NCBI GenBank assembly: GCA_021018815.1
Contig: JAITYX010000065.1
Span: forward strand, 3,441,501 to 3,505,500
Reading direction: 5' to 3'
Origin: Talinum fruticosum
Lineage: Eukaryota; Streptophyta; Magnoliopsida; Caryophyllales; Talinaceae
Length of the DNA stretch: 64,000 nucleotides
Shown in pieces: positions 24,241 to 33,770 of the stretch. The notes below the pieces were generated by a model. The model had not been told where the DNA came from. It worked only from the letters and a program-made list of their open reading frames with translations, and searched no databases. Each line of letters opens with the position of its first letter. The stretch's first letter is position 1. Both the position numbers and the translations under genes were made by a program.

Positions 24241-25220
24241 CATTAATCAACAACAGCAGACGCAACAAGGAGTCATCTACGCATCATTTTCAGAGTCATC
24301 ATCGAAGATATAATTCCCGAAATCCTCCAAGACAAACATCGAGAATCGGCCACTTGCATCACCTTGGTACGAACCAACTCTTTGGTCCCAAGACTGAGAA
24401 GCCCCATGTGATGGTCCGCTATAAGAAGACCGAGGGAAGTAAAAAGGGTTCCCGTGTCGATCAAAGGCTTGCAAGGGTATGATGTTCAAGCTCTCCTCAG
24501 AGAAAGCTTGTCTTGCATCGGAGGTGCTAGCCCGGAAGCGCTAGGACCTACCTCGGACGCACTCCTATGATGTGTAAGCCGTGAAAAACATCGTGACGAA
24601 CCTTGTCTAGCATTACTACTAGAAGGCATTTGTTGCCCATGAGTTTGGGATGACGTCTCGGGTGTACTAGGTAGACTACTTGGAAGAAGTGGCTCTCGAC
24701 CGGTAAAGAAATTTTGGATTCTACGAAGAGCTGACTAAAATCTGATGGATATGGTTCTAGATTGTTCCCGGTCGTACTGCAAAGTTTATTCGGTATTAGC
24801 AACGAGGAAGATACTTTTAGCACATAACTAAAAGGAAAAGAGCACATAACTCTTACCCCTCGCCAATTTCTAGGAAAGGTATGCCCAACACATTTCTCTT
24901 CCAGGATTTCAGGGATGGTGACGAAACGAGGAGGTCCCCGGGCATAGCAACATCCACATTGAGACTCGGAATGTGAATATTAGTAGGAGTGAGCTTCAAA
25001 ATAAGGATGGCAATTAATTTCCATACAAGAAATTCAAGAGAGGAGTGAGCACTTACTAGTTGGGTCATGATGCGAGACGCATGATGGGCGTAGGAGGTGT
25101 GTAAATTCAGCAGTGAGGTAAACGGATACCTTACCATGGTCGCCGCTTGCTCAGCCGGAGAGAGAGAACAAAAATAGAACATGGCTGAAGGAGGATCGAC
25201 TGGAATAATGGAGGCCATGT
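24240..25220 (-). pseudogene. Antisense accessory ORF, C-terminal portion (unrecognised)
   Basis: Minus-strand open stretches at 24853-25218 (121 codons, starting MASIIPVDPP), 24548-24847 and 24277-24489 (ends DFGNYIFDDDSENDA). They lie just downstream, in antisense orientation, of the PMD-like ORF and may be its C-terminal part or a second exon. No domain is recognised; the tail is acidic. Confidence 0.4.
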
Positions 25221-25639
25221 GTTAACGCAAATTTGAGGAATAACCATTTCCCAAGATACCAACAAAATCCAAAAGGACCTTAAAACAAGATCCTTCTTTC
25301 ACTCAATTGCCGTTCCACAAGGACATTTTGAGGAAGTTAGAGTGGGGCCCAAGGATGGAAGTTGGCCTATAAACAAGAATTATCAAGAAATCAGCAAGCA
25401 AGAATGAGAAACAATAAGAAAATGGACAAAAAACTGTGGATATAGGGGCTGGACTGCACCATGGGCAACCCCACAAGCAGTGGTCCAGGCTATGGGCATG
25501 ACCAGAATGCTGAAAGTGTGTTGAAAAGCTCGTTTAGGTCTATTTTGGAGCAAATTTTGAGAGTAGAAGTAACATATCGAGTTAGCGCGGTTGAGGACTG
25601 ACCTCAGAAAGCCTATCTCATGTATTTTGGTTCACTCAA

Positions 25640-26440
25640 GATTTATTTTCGCCTATGATACGAGACGTTGGGAACGCCGGCCGATTCATTGAGTCGGGAG
25701 AGAGATGCGGAAAGTATTCGTACAACCACAACTACAGTTTGATAGGTCAAGTAAATCTTTTTATCCATACAAGATGAAAAGTGAATATTGAAAAAAGAAA
25801 AAATAACGGAGGCCGATTCTGGCCTTGTATGCCGCACTACTTGGGATGGAGACCCCTAATGAGGCAAGTATATGAAGGAGTACCCCAATTAAGCTCCTTT
25901 ATTCTGTCAAGATCTACTAGGTTCACCAAATAGTAAATATGAACCTTGGCAGCCTGATCTGAGAAGAGGACCATGCTCAAGAGAAGAGTAAGCACGACTC
26001 TCACTTATTGTTTTGGAAAATGTTGAGGCCAGAAAGCTTCGTTCTCAAAAGCCTCACAAAAAATGGTATATTTGAAGTGATTATTATGTGGAAATTTGTC
26101 GGCTACAGGACTGAAGAAATGACAAAGGTAGTCACAAATTTTGTACAAATTCCGGTCATAAACTAAAGGTTCCCCGAAAAGCCTAAACCGGATAAAACAG
26201 TGAAATCAAAAGGAGTCATTGTCATCTCACCAAAGGGAAGGTGGAGCGTGTTGGTGGTATCCCAAAATCGCTCACTGATGGCTCTAATTGGGTCCCTCTC
26301 CCTCCAATGAATGAAGTGGCGTAAGGTGATGTAGAAAGGTCCAAACCCAGCTTTATACATGACGTTCTCGAGAGAAAAGTGCTTCCTCTCACAGGTCGGG
26401 ATGACTCCACTCCTTCGAATTGATCCTTTTTACAAGACAA
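25640..26440 (-). pseudogene. Antisense plant mobile domain (PMD)-like ORF of the Tat element (broken)
   Basis: The minus strand from 26440 reads (over one frame shift near 26350) GFGPFYITLRHF, then FWDTTNTLHLPFGEMTMTP and DFTVLSGLGFSG. This is the core signature of the plant mobile domain family ('FhlP.GEmTiTl.D...l.GL...G'). Farther on are LVDLDRIKELNWGTP and WLYEYFPHLSP, the later PMD blocks. PMD proteins derive from and occur in retroelements and MULEs, and host members act in silencing. It lies antisense between pol and the 3' LTR remnant. Stops and shifts show it is dead here. Confidence 0.75.
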
Positions 26441-26444
26441 AATC

Positions 26445-26569
26445 CAACAAGATTAATAAAATTGCCAATCAAACCTAGTTTAATTCACCTTCAAAATCAA
26501 TCCTTAAAAAAGAGAGACACGACACAAGTGGGGAAGCTCGGCAGGCCTCGACCGGCCGTGGTTCCTACA
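26445..26569 (+). repeat. 3' LTR remnant of the Tat element (last ~125 bp)
   Basis: ATTAATAAAATTGCCAATCA... through GTGGTTCCTACA matches the last part of the 5' LTR (13579-13772) at about 90%, with roughly 75 bp missing in the middle. It ends at 26569 with CA, followed by GTTAC. Everything upstream in this LTR (about 1.8 kb) has been lost. Confidence 0.85.
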
Positions 26570-26574
26570 GTTAC

Positions 26575-27842
26575 CAAGTTGGTTTCTAATAAAGAATTAG
26601 CAAGGCTACTAGCTAGAAGAGACAAGCTGCAACCAAGGGGTCCAATGAGAAGCAACAATGAGGCTTGATTTGAGAAGCAAGAAAATGGCTTGATTTGTGA
26701 TTGATTGTAGCATTTTCAATGTTTTCAAAGCACAAACACGTCAGGCCAAGAAAAGGTCCCAAATGATCAACAAAAAACAATTGTAATAGGCTAGCAATCA
26801 AGTCCAAGTTTGTACTTTTCAGTTTTCAGTTTTCAGTTGTTTGTACTTAGCTTAATTCTGTCATTAGTTAAAGCTAAGCATGTATTAAGACCTGTTAAGT
26901 TTCCTAGTGAGTTGAGAAAGGTTTTGAAGTGTGAAAGGCCATATATATAATCATCTTCTTTCCAGCTTTTGTACGCAAACAGCAGGTTATGAAAGAAAAG
27001 CTCAAGTTTGTGGACTCAAACTTCCCTCAAATTCCTAGTTACTGCAACCTGGCAGATCAAGTGTTCTTTTAGCTTCTTGATCAATCTTGTTGGTGGTGTC
27101 TCTGTATCCAATTAAGGGTCCAAGGCTTACCACTGAAAGCTCTAGGTGTGGTGTTCCTGTAACCAAGAGTAATAAGGCCTCTTCCCTTCTAGTTAAGCTT
27201 AGGCTTAGCTCCTACGCTAAATTTTTCCATTTTCTCGTTAATTTTTTAAGAGTGATTGTGTGATAGAGCCTACTTGTTGATTCGAGCTTATTCAAGAGTG
27301 ATGTTGAGAAAATCAAGGAGGAGAATAGATAAAGAAAGAATAAAGATTCTTTTTCTTGGTTTTGGGCGGAGGGGTTAATAAAAACTTATACTATCACCTT
27401 TTTTTGGTTTGTGCTCTCCTGTTATAAGTCTTTCACCGTGTAGCTTGCTTTAATTAATTAAATTTAAAACACTATTTCAGGGAAAAGCAAATTGACTATT
27501 CAAGTCAATTTGCTTCCTATCATTTCAATGCCTCTTCTTCCTTCTAATAATATTTCAATTCCAAAATTTACGTCTTATTGTTATGGCCTACTGCAAGTTA
27601 TTCTAGTTTCTCATTAATATTTTGTATAATTTTATTTTGGTGATATCAATATTTTGATAATATGTAGACATTAATCAAGTTTTTTCAAAAATTTTATTTG
27701 ATGTCTCAGGTATAAAAATATTTTGTAGAAGATATTTTAGTTTAAAAATCTTTGTATTTTTTAGTAAATTGAAAGTAAAAGTTAATGTAATCATGTTTCG
27801 TAAGAATTTAGTACATAAAAAGCAAAAATTAAATTTTACATG
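26575..27842. other. Non-coding flank right of the Tat element
   Basis: No protein domain. It has LTR-like features (TATATATAA at about 26941, several short repeats such as TTTTCAGTTTTCAGTTTTCAG at 26815) but no clear borders. The last 400 bp are AT-rich. Confidence 0.35.
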
Positions 27843-28195
27843 GTAAATGTTATGTCATAATTTATACATATTTTAAGTAATTAATTAGGTTATATTACAT
27901 AATTTATTTTATTTAATTTACTTAATATTGTTTGATTTTAGGTAATTATTGAATAAAGTGAACGAGAGAAAATAATATTCGAATTGAAAAATTAGAGTTC
28001 AAGCAATTGCCATAGTGTGAATAATTTACTAATCTTAGTAAAACGTGGAGGAAAAGAACTCTATTCCAACTACAGTATGACTTGATGGAAGGTTACTTGC
28101 AATATATTTTAGAAACTTTGAAGAAGCCTGACAGAATTTGAAAGTTGGGTGAAACTAGGCAAGTGTCAAGGGTGTACAAATTTAATATAAAAATA
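27843..28195 (+). repeat. Dispersed repeat pair, copy 1 (partner at 38062)
   Basis: About 340 bp align with 38062-38402 in the same orientation, about 80-85% identical by eye. Shared blocks include AAGTAATTAATTAG, TTATTGAATAAAGT, CAAGCAATTG, GAAACTTTGAAGAAGCCT and CTAGGCAAGTGTCAA. No coding; family not recognised. Confidence 0.8.
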
Positions 28196-28785
28196 GGTTT
28201 GCCAAATATTTAGATCAATTCAAGCTTGCACAAGTTCAGTTAAAAGTTAAAAACTTGCATAAAAGTTGGAGGAAGATCTTTTGAAGCAATCAAGGCTATG
28301 TACAAGCTTGAAATGAAATTAGGAAGGTTATTCCACGGAGAAAAGAGCAGCCCTAGCAAGCATTCCAACTTGAGCACCTTGTGTTCTTCAAATGAACCAA
28401 AATTTTCTATTTTGTGGTTATTTTCAGCATTTTTATGTTGAGTTAGTTAATTAGCTATAATTTTGATTTTAAGCATGTTCTATAAGCCTAATTACATTTG
28501 TTAGGGATTCCTAAAATCCTAACCAACAAGTGCAACAATTGAAGTTAAAAATCAGCTAGCAAATAAGCTACAAAAGTGCTGATTCAGCAAGCCTACAAGC
28601 TAGGAGAATAGTTGTAGTTTTGATGGTCTAATGGGAGCTCACTTGATGGCTTGACTTCATCATTACCACCCTTTTGCAGGTCATATCACGATAGATCAAG
28701 AAAAGGAGTAGCAAAGAAGATATACAAATGTTTTTCATTTGCCAAAAATCGCTCCAAGTTGCCTTTTTTATCAGCAAATTTTCAA

Positions 28786-28929
28786 TTTCTATTTTGTTAG
28801 TTTTAATTAGCTCTAATGATTATAATTAATTACTAATTAAGTACACTTAATGTAATATTTCTATTTTGTTAGTTTTAATTAGCTCCAATGATTATAATTA
28901 ATTACTAATTAAGTACACTTAATGTAATC
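28786..28929 (+). repeat. 72-bp tandem duplication
   Basis: Two adjacent, almost identical copies (28786-28857 and 28858-28929) starting TTTCTATTTTGTTAG and containing TAATTACTAATTAAG. They differ at about two positions, so the duplication is recent. Confidence 0.9.
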
Positions 28930-29647
28930 TTTCCTTAGAAGTTAGGAAATACCCTTTTGGAGGGAAAAAGTACTATAAAAGGCCCTCTCTCAGCTTGTAA
29001 CATTCAATTTTTGAAGTTAGGTTTAATGAAACTGAAAAATTCCTACCCTTAAACGCATATTTGTTGTAACTTAGTTGGCAACCAAGTAGGTCATCTTCTA
29101 GATCTTTTAGTCTACCTCGTTGGTGCAAGCCCGAACAAACCTCAAAACTGCTCCTGTATTGATTTAAATGTGGTATTCAGGATGAATTGTTCATGCAACT
29201 CAAACTATTGTAATTTATTCCAGTTGTTTGAGTAAACCCTTAGCCCCATTGAGCTATCTCAAGAGTAAGCTTAAATACATCAGACCTAGAAAAATATCCA
29301 TCACTGTTAAAGAAAACGAACACTCTCATTCTTGATGAGTTCTTTTATAGGTTTCTCGAATGCTGGTACAAGCTTCCCAAGGTTCAAATCCAATCTAATT
29401 CTATCTTTTATTGAAACATGTTCCATTAAAAGGCTAGATGACACGTGGTCTCCAATAAATGCATAGCGTTTTTTAAAATGCAAAGGCTAAATATCTTCTG
29501 GCAAAATTTACTAAGGGGATCAACAAAAATGATTTGGGAGAAAGATCACTTAATTTCGAATTTATATCATGTAATTTCTTTTACTTACACTAAATTTAGC
29601 TTGCTATACTCTCAACAGATCATATAATCCAGTCTTACGCATAATTT

Positions 29648-29799
29648 CTTGTTTGTTACTATCAATAGGCTTACATAGTCCTTGTCTGCTTGAGCAAGGA
29701 CAAGCATGCATCTTTCTCCCCTTCTTGCTTGTTACTATCAATAGGCTTACATAGTCCTTGTCTGCTTGAGCAAGGACAAGCATGCATCTTTCTCCCCTT
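29648..29799 (+). repeat. 76-bp tandem duplication with internal hairpin
   Basis: Copies 29648-29723 and 29724-29799 differ by one base (CTTGTTTG vs CTTGCTTG). Each contains CTTGTCTGCTTGAGCAAGGA, whose CCTTG/CAAGG arms can pair. Confidence 0.92.
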
Positions 29800-30671
29800 C
29801 GTTATTTCTCAAGCGGCAAGTAGCAATACATGGGTTACACTGCTACTATGGCAAAGACATCCATGGGGACATGCCTAGGAGCGGCATTTGCATATGCTGA
29901 CCTGCAATTTCAACTATTATTATATCCAAGCAATTTCAACTATGATTATATCCAACAGCCATACAGATGAACAGAACATTGCATAAACATCCCAAGAGTT
30001 TACAATTGGAAATAACAATTTCCGAAATTGGGATGCTTGACAACTAGTTTCCAACCCCTATGCAAAAGGCTGGTCTTTGGTTAAAGTCACTAGTTTCCAA
30101 CTCTTGCAATTTCCATATGCCTCCATTCTAGTAACCTCGTTGTAGCCTTGTATTTGTAACCCATTCGATAACTTTACACTATACAACACAGTTTCATACT
30201 ATCAGACCGTCTAATGGGGCTACAATATCTGCAACCTAAACCTTCAAATATCATTACAGTAGAAATTTAATAATGAATTGGAATTAACAGAACTGTTGAA
30301 GGGTGAGAGGTTAAACAAAGACCAAAAAATCACCAGTGACAACTTAATTGTCATTAGCGCGACAAATTATTTTGCTCCAAAAGACCATTCAAAAGTGGTT
30401 GCTCCACATCTGCACTTCTTGACATAAAACTGCTATTACCGTGTTGAACCCTACAAAAACCACAATCGACGAATGAAATTCAGAGGAAGGAAACATGCAT
30501 TTATTCATTGATATCTTACGCAGTCTAAAAACTTCAGATCAGGCAACTGTCTTGTTTTAGGATTATAATGGACTGATTATGTTAATCAAAAGGCATTCAA
30601 CACCTTTCAAGTCTCATGGTCCAACAAAAACAAACCTCTTAACCCACCCCAAGTAAGACTATAATAAGATT

Positions 30672-30790
30672 GAGATATCATCATGTAAGCCCTTGGGGTT
30701 TTTCCTTTAATTTTTATGCCCTCGCCCTTTTGATGCTACCCCTCTACTTTAGTGTTAAACTAGTATTTTGACCTGTGTTATGTTTAGAAT
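30672..30790 (+). repeat. Dispersed repeat, copy 2 (partner at 9211)
   Basis: Same orientation as the copy at 9211; see that entry. Copy 2 runs into the exon-like stretch beginning about 30790. Confidence 0.75.
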
Positions 30791-30912
30791 GCTTGTATTG
30801 GAGAATGTCGGTGAGATTTGTAGTGAGGAATGGTGTGGATTGAGAGCTCTACAAAGATGCGTTGAAGCTGAAGATCCTAAACCTATTCTTGAAGGCGTTA
30901 CGGTCTTGTCGG
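30790..30912 (+). pseudogene. Exon-like open stretch, unrecognised
   Basis: An open frame of about 40 codons (VLENVGEICSEEWCGLRA..., ...DPKPILEGVTVLS) ends at a good splice donor (TCG|GTAAAC at 30912/30913). Codon usage and composition look like a real plant exon rather than the surrounding AT-rich DNA. I do not recognise the protein. It may be an orphan exon of the same captured or decayed gene as the ferredoxin-like exon 400 bp downstream, but no shared frame proves this. Confidence 0.35.
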
Positions 30913-31157
30913 TAAACTTTGTTAATTTCATAAACTTTAATCTTTGGCTTGTAATTTTGTGAATTTTTTTTTCATTTATGGCTTTCTGGTTGTCTCCCAA
31001 AGAACACAACTAAATGTTTTTGCTAATTCTATGATTCGGACCTATTTTCTAATTTGCAATTTATGAATGTGCAGCAATTTATGTATGTGCAGAGATACCG
31101 TTATTTACTTCAATATTTACCATGTTTTGGTGATATAAGTTTGAGACAGGACTTTCT

Positions 31158-31172
31158 TTTTTTTTTTTTTTT
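31158..31172 (+). repeat. Poly-T run
   Basis: About 15 uninterrupted T residues. It could be the tail of a minus-strand retrocopy, but no associated element is seen. Confidence 0.5.
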
Positions 31173-31316
31173 GGAAATAAAGAGTTCTTAGTTATGCAGT
31201 GAAGTGATTTCATACAATTTATGACAACGCTTGGTTCATATATTACATGTATATTTACATGTATTTCTCAATATTCCCCTCCATTTGTGGTGAAAAAAAT
31301 GTCTGCTATTTTTCAG

Positions 31317-31373
31317 GTCAGGCCACTACTGAATTGTGGGAGTGGAGAAACTTGCGGAACTTGCGTCCTGGAG
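31317..31373 (+). pseudogene. Orphan exon with 2Fe-2S ferredoxin-type motif (PNSB3/NDF4-like)
   Basis: Between a good acceptor (TTTTTCAG) and donor (GAG|GTGACC) lie 19 codons: VRPLLNCGSGETCGTCVLE. The C-x5-C-x2-C spacing with GxxCGTC matches the ferredoxin-like chloroplast proteins of the PNSB3 (NDH subcomplex B) group rather than classical C-x4-C-x2-C plant ferredoxin. No other exon of such a protein is recognised within 4 kb on either side, so it is probably a gene fragment, either left from a decayed gene or carried by a transposon. The LTR element at 31729 lies just downstream. Confidence 0.55.
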
Positions 31374-31728
31374 GTGACCCCTAAAATCATCTCATCATTC
31401 TAATAATTTTTTGTCTAACAACTTCATTTATTGGTAACTAAGGGCATTATTATGTTTGAGTTCATATTCTTGAGGTTATGTTCTAGGTCCGAGTTGTATA
31501 GGTTTTATTGTCTCTATTTTGCTATAAGCCAAATTAAAGCAAAAATAGGTATCTAGCTTAGGAGAAGTTTGTCACTGAATTCTGTTTGGTCAATCAGGCT
31601 GATGTGTACCATATATTATGCTAATATGGTAGACTTTTATATTAGGCAGATTTTTCATTTCACGCAGGTACCCATAGCAAGTACTTGACATTTCAACACG
31701 GGTATGAATATGGACACTTGACGCTTCA

Positions 31729-32153
31729 TGATGCAAGATAAGAATAAAGGAGAAATTAGAAGATATGGATATATCTCTATATTAGTAGATGTGAAATATA
31801 TTTTGTTATTTTCGTAGGTTTATTATTGGCATATCTTAAGATAGGTAAAATAAAGACATTTAGTAGTATTTTATCAAGATTTAGTTTCCTAGACCAGTAG
31901 GATAATATTAGGTTATATATTTCTATCCTTTTATATTCTATATCTTATGTTTAGGTTTCCTAATATTAGTTAATCTCTTAACTATATAAACTCTTTTATG
32001 TAATTGGAGAATTCAGACAATGAATAAGAATTGATATTGAGTTTTGAGTTTCTCTGTGTGAGATTGATGAGATTGATTGGATTGGTTTTGTGTGAACTAC
32101 CCCTTCCCGTAGGAATTGCTCTTAGAGCATCCTACTTAGAGCATCCTACATCA
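31729..32153 (+). repeat. Left LTR of the RRM-carrying element (425 bp)
   Basis: Starts TGATGCAAGATAAG and ends CCTACATCA. Aligned end to end with the right LTR. It contains a TATATAAACTC promoter-like box near 31984. The CCTAC..AGAGCATCCTAC segment is duplicated near its end. Confidence 0.92.
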
Positions 32154-32156
32154 AAT

Positions 32157-32169
32157 TGGTATCGGGGCC
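32157..32169 (+). promoter_or_regulatory. Primer binding site (initiator Met-tRNA type)
   Basis: TGGTATCGGGGCC lies three bases after the left LTR, a close variant of TGGTATCAGAGCC. It shows that the element replicates by reverse transcription in trans. Confidence 0.85.
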
Positions 32170-32401
32170 TTTTTGATCCCAGATACGGTTACATCTTTTC
32201 ATTTTGTTTGATTTCCAAATTTTCCCAAAAAAAAAACCCTACCACAAAAAAAAAAAAAAAAAAAAATCCAGATCTCGTGCCCACGTTGATTTTCCTGCCG
32301 AAGTTGCCGCTTTCCAGATCAGTCTTGCCTGCTGCTCATAATTGTTCATATGCAACTGTTTGGTAGTTTTTCCGTTGTTTAAAGCTATTTCGAGAGCAAC
32401 A

Positions 32402-32725
32402 ATGGATTGGTGTGAAAAACATCACCAAGCCTTATGCGTAATCATTCTTGATAAAGAATTTCCTATTACAAAGAATGTTTTGTACCGCGTGTTCTCTCCT
32501 TACGGGGATGTGGAAAACATAGCTATGCTTCGAACAGTAGGTGATTTTCATGCTCGATTGAATTTTTATTCCCATGAAGGTGCTGTATATGCTTTTTGCA
32601 AGCTCCAAGGGCTTCAAATTTATGAAGATTGTAGTAGATCCATTTTGCTAGTGAGTTTATATGTGGTTGCAGACCCTACATTCCTAGATATATGTTCGAC
32701 TATAAACTTCCTAGAGATCCTTTGA
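32402..32725 (+). CDS. RRM-domain ORF inside the LTR element (PTB-like)
   Basis: The ATG at 32402 (MDWCEKHHQA) opens a frame whose residues 10-85 fit an RNA-recognition motif: beta1 ALCVIIL, helix 1 around ITKNVLYRVFSPYG, DVENIAML, a beta3/RNP1-like DFHARLNFYS, helix 2 HEGAVYAFCKLQG and a final ILLVSL strand. The VLYRVFSPYGxVE...F.A.L.Y.S...A..A...LQG.xIY..C pattern is closest in style to plant polypyrimidine-tract-binding proteins, where VLHQVFSPYG is typical. A longer frame from 32342 exists, but 32402 gives the domain without a nonsense N-terminus. The frame ends at 32725 and overlaps the next ORF. Whether it is translated is unknown. Confidence 0.65.
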   Translation: MDWCEKHHQALCVIILDKEFPITKNVLYRVFSPYGDVENIAMLRTVGDFHARLNFYSHEGAVYAFCKLQGLQIYEDCSRSILLVSLYVVADPTFLDICSTINFLEIL

Positions 32726-33189
32726 TACCTTGGCGAATTCCCATGAAAGATTATGCAGACTCAACTTCCAGGTTTCCTAGGGAACCACCAGCTTATTATT
32801 TAGAGGAACGTCCAACCTACCATGATACAAACTATAGGCGAGCCTTCATTGAGGATGATAAGGATACCTTTGAGGAGTCTAGCAAAGAAGATTTCGGAAT
32901 GACAAAGAAACAAATTGTAGACAACAATGTCATTGTTTCAAACAATGATGCTCCTCAAATTGACTCTTATTTTGTGGATGAGGCAATTAAAAAGAAAGTA
33001 GCGACTCTTCACATTGATGATGAAGCTTTTTCAAGGGAGGTCATTAAAGCGGATGTGCAAGTAGAGACTATTTTGGAACTATTGCCACAAGATAATAGTT
33101 TGACACAAGGAGTTGTTGAACATGTTGAATTCTTCATTCCTAAAGACTTCTGTGTGGAAATTGAACTTCATCCAATGTTTACAAGGTGA
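32692..33189 (+). CDS. Acidic ORF overlapping the RRM ORF, unrecognised
   Basis: 165 codons in the -1 frame relative to the RRM ORF, overlapping it by 34 bp. The start is Arg/Pro/Tyr-rich (PREPPAYYLEERPTYHD), followed by an acidic region (EDDKDTFEESSKEDFG) and a C-terminal half with hydrophobic repeats. No domain recognised. It could be the second half of one RRM protein after a frameshift mutation or programmed -1 shift, or a separate ORF. It terminates 130 bp before the purine tract. Confidence 0.5.
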   Translation: MFDYKLPRDPLIPWRIPMKDYADSTSRFPREPPAYYLEERPTYHDTNYRRAFIEDDKDTFEESSKEDFGMTKKQIVDNNVIVSNNDAPQIDSYFVDEAIKKKVATLHIDDEAFSREVIKADVQVETILELLPQDNSLTQGVVEHVEFFIPKDFCVEIELHPMFTR

Positions 33190-33310
33190 CTAACATGGGA
33201 GCATATTTTAAGGATTGGATTTCAAAAATTTGTCATGAAGTTGAATCAATTCTATCTTCTTTGTCCCCAATTTTAGTTCATTTCAAAACTCGAGGTCGAG
33301 TTTTTTGCAA

Positions 33311-33321
33311 CCGAGGGAGAA
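33311..33321 (+). promoter_or_regulatory. Polypurine tract
   Basis: CCGAGGGAGAA directly abuts the TGACGC start of the right LTR, as required for plus-strand DNA priming. Confidence 0.8.
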
Positions 33322-33765
33322 TGACGCAAGATAAGAATAAAGGAGAAATTAGAAGATATGGATATATCTCTATATTAGTAGATGTGAAATATATTTTGCT
33401 ATTTTCGTAGGTTTATTATTGGCATATTTTAAGATAGGTAAAATAAAGATATTTAATAGTAATTTATCAAGATTTAGTTTCCTAGTCCAAGTAGGATAAT
33501 ATTAGGTTATATATTTCTATCCTTTTATATTCTATATCTTATGTTTAGGTTTCCTAATATTAGTTAATCTCTTAACTATATAAACTCCTTTATGTAGTAA
33601 TTGGAGAATTCAAATAATGAATAAGAATTGATATTGAGTTTTGAGTTTCTCTCTGTGAGATTGATGAGATTGATTGGATTGGTTCTATGTGAACCACCCC
33701 TTCCCGTAGGAATTGCTCTCACTGCGTCCTACATTTATCCCTTTGTAGGAGAGCGTCCTACATCA
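33322..33765 (+). repeat. Right LTR of the RRM-carrying element (444 bp)
   Basis: TGACGCAAGATAAG ... CCTACATCA. It is longer than the left LTR by an insertion near its 3' end (TTTATCCCTTTGTAGGAGAGCG). Confidence 0.92.
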
Positions 33766-33770
33766 CTTCA

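Larger units (their letters stand above)
11766..26569 (+). mobile_element. Ty3/gypsy retrotransposon, Tat/Ogre type, 14.8 kb, with antisense ORFs
   Basis: The plus strand carries, in order: 5' LTR (starts TGTACACACC), tRNA-Arg-type primer site, leader with 43-bp tandem repeats, gag, aspartic protease, RT, RNase H, a second (archaeal-type) RNase H, HHCC zinc finger and integrase. RT before integrase marks gypsy; the second RNase H and the Arg-type primer site mark the Tat/Ogre branch. Antisense ORFs lie between pol and the 3' LTR, which retains only about its last 125 bp. Flanking pentamers ATTAC (11761) and GTTAC (26570) agree in 4 of 5 bases, plausibly a mutated target duplication. Pol has many stops; the copy is old and inactive. 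Confidence 0.9.
28196..30671. other. Non-coding, repeat-rich spacer
   Basis: No supported gene. Contains the two tandem duplications listed separately and a TATA-like CTATAAAAGGCCC at 28973 within what looks like an old solo LTR (about 28480-29300), with no clear ends. Confidence 0.4.
31724..33770 (+). mobile_element. Small non-autonomous LTR retrotransposon carrying an RRM ORF, with perfect TSD
   Basis: Two LTRs (31729-32153 and 33322-33765) enclose a 1.17 kb interior and are flanked by identical 5-bp duplications CTTCA (31724-31728 and 33766-33770). A Met-tRNA-type primer site follows LTR1 and a purine tract CGAGGGAGAA directly precedes LTR2. LTRs are about 92-95% identical by eye, so the insertion is moderately young. 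No gag or pol domain is present. The interior encodes an RRM-like ORF and an acidic ORF. In size and content it is a TRIM/LARD-like element with a captured or adopted host-type coding sequence. The strand follows primer-site orientation. Confidence 0.92.
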
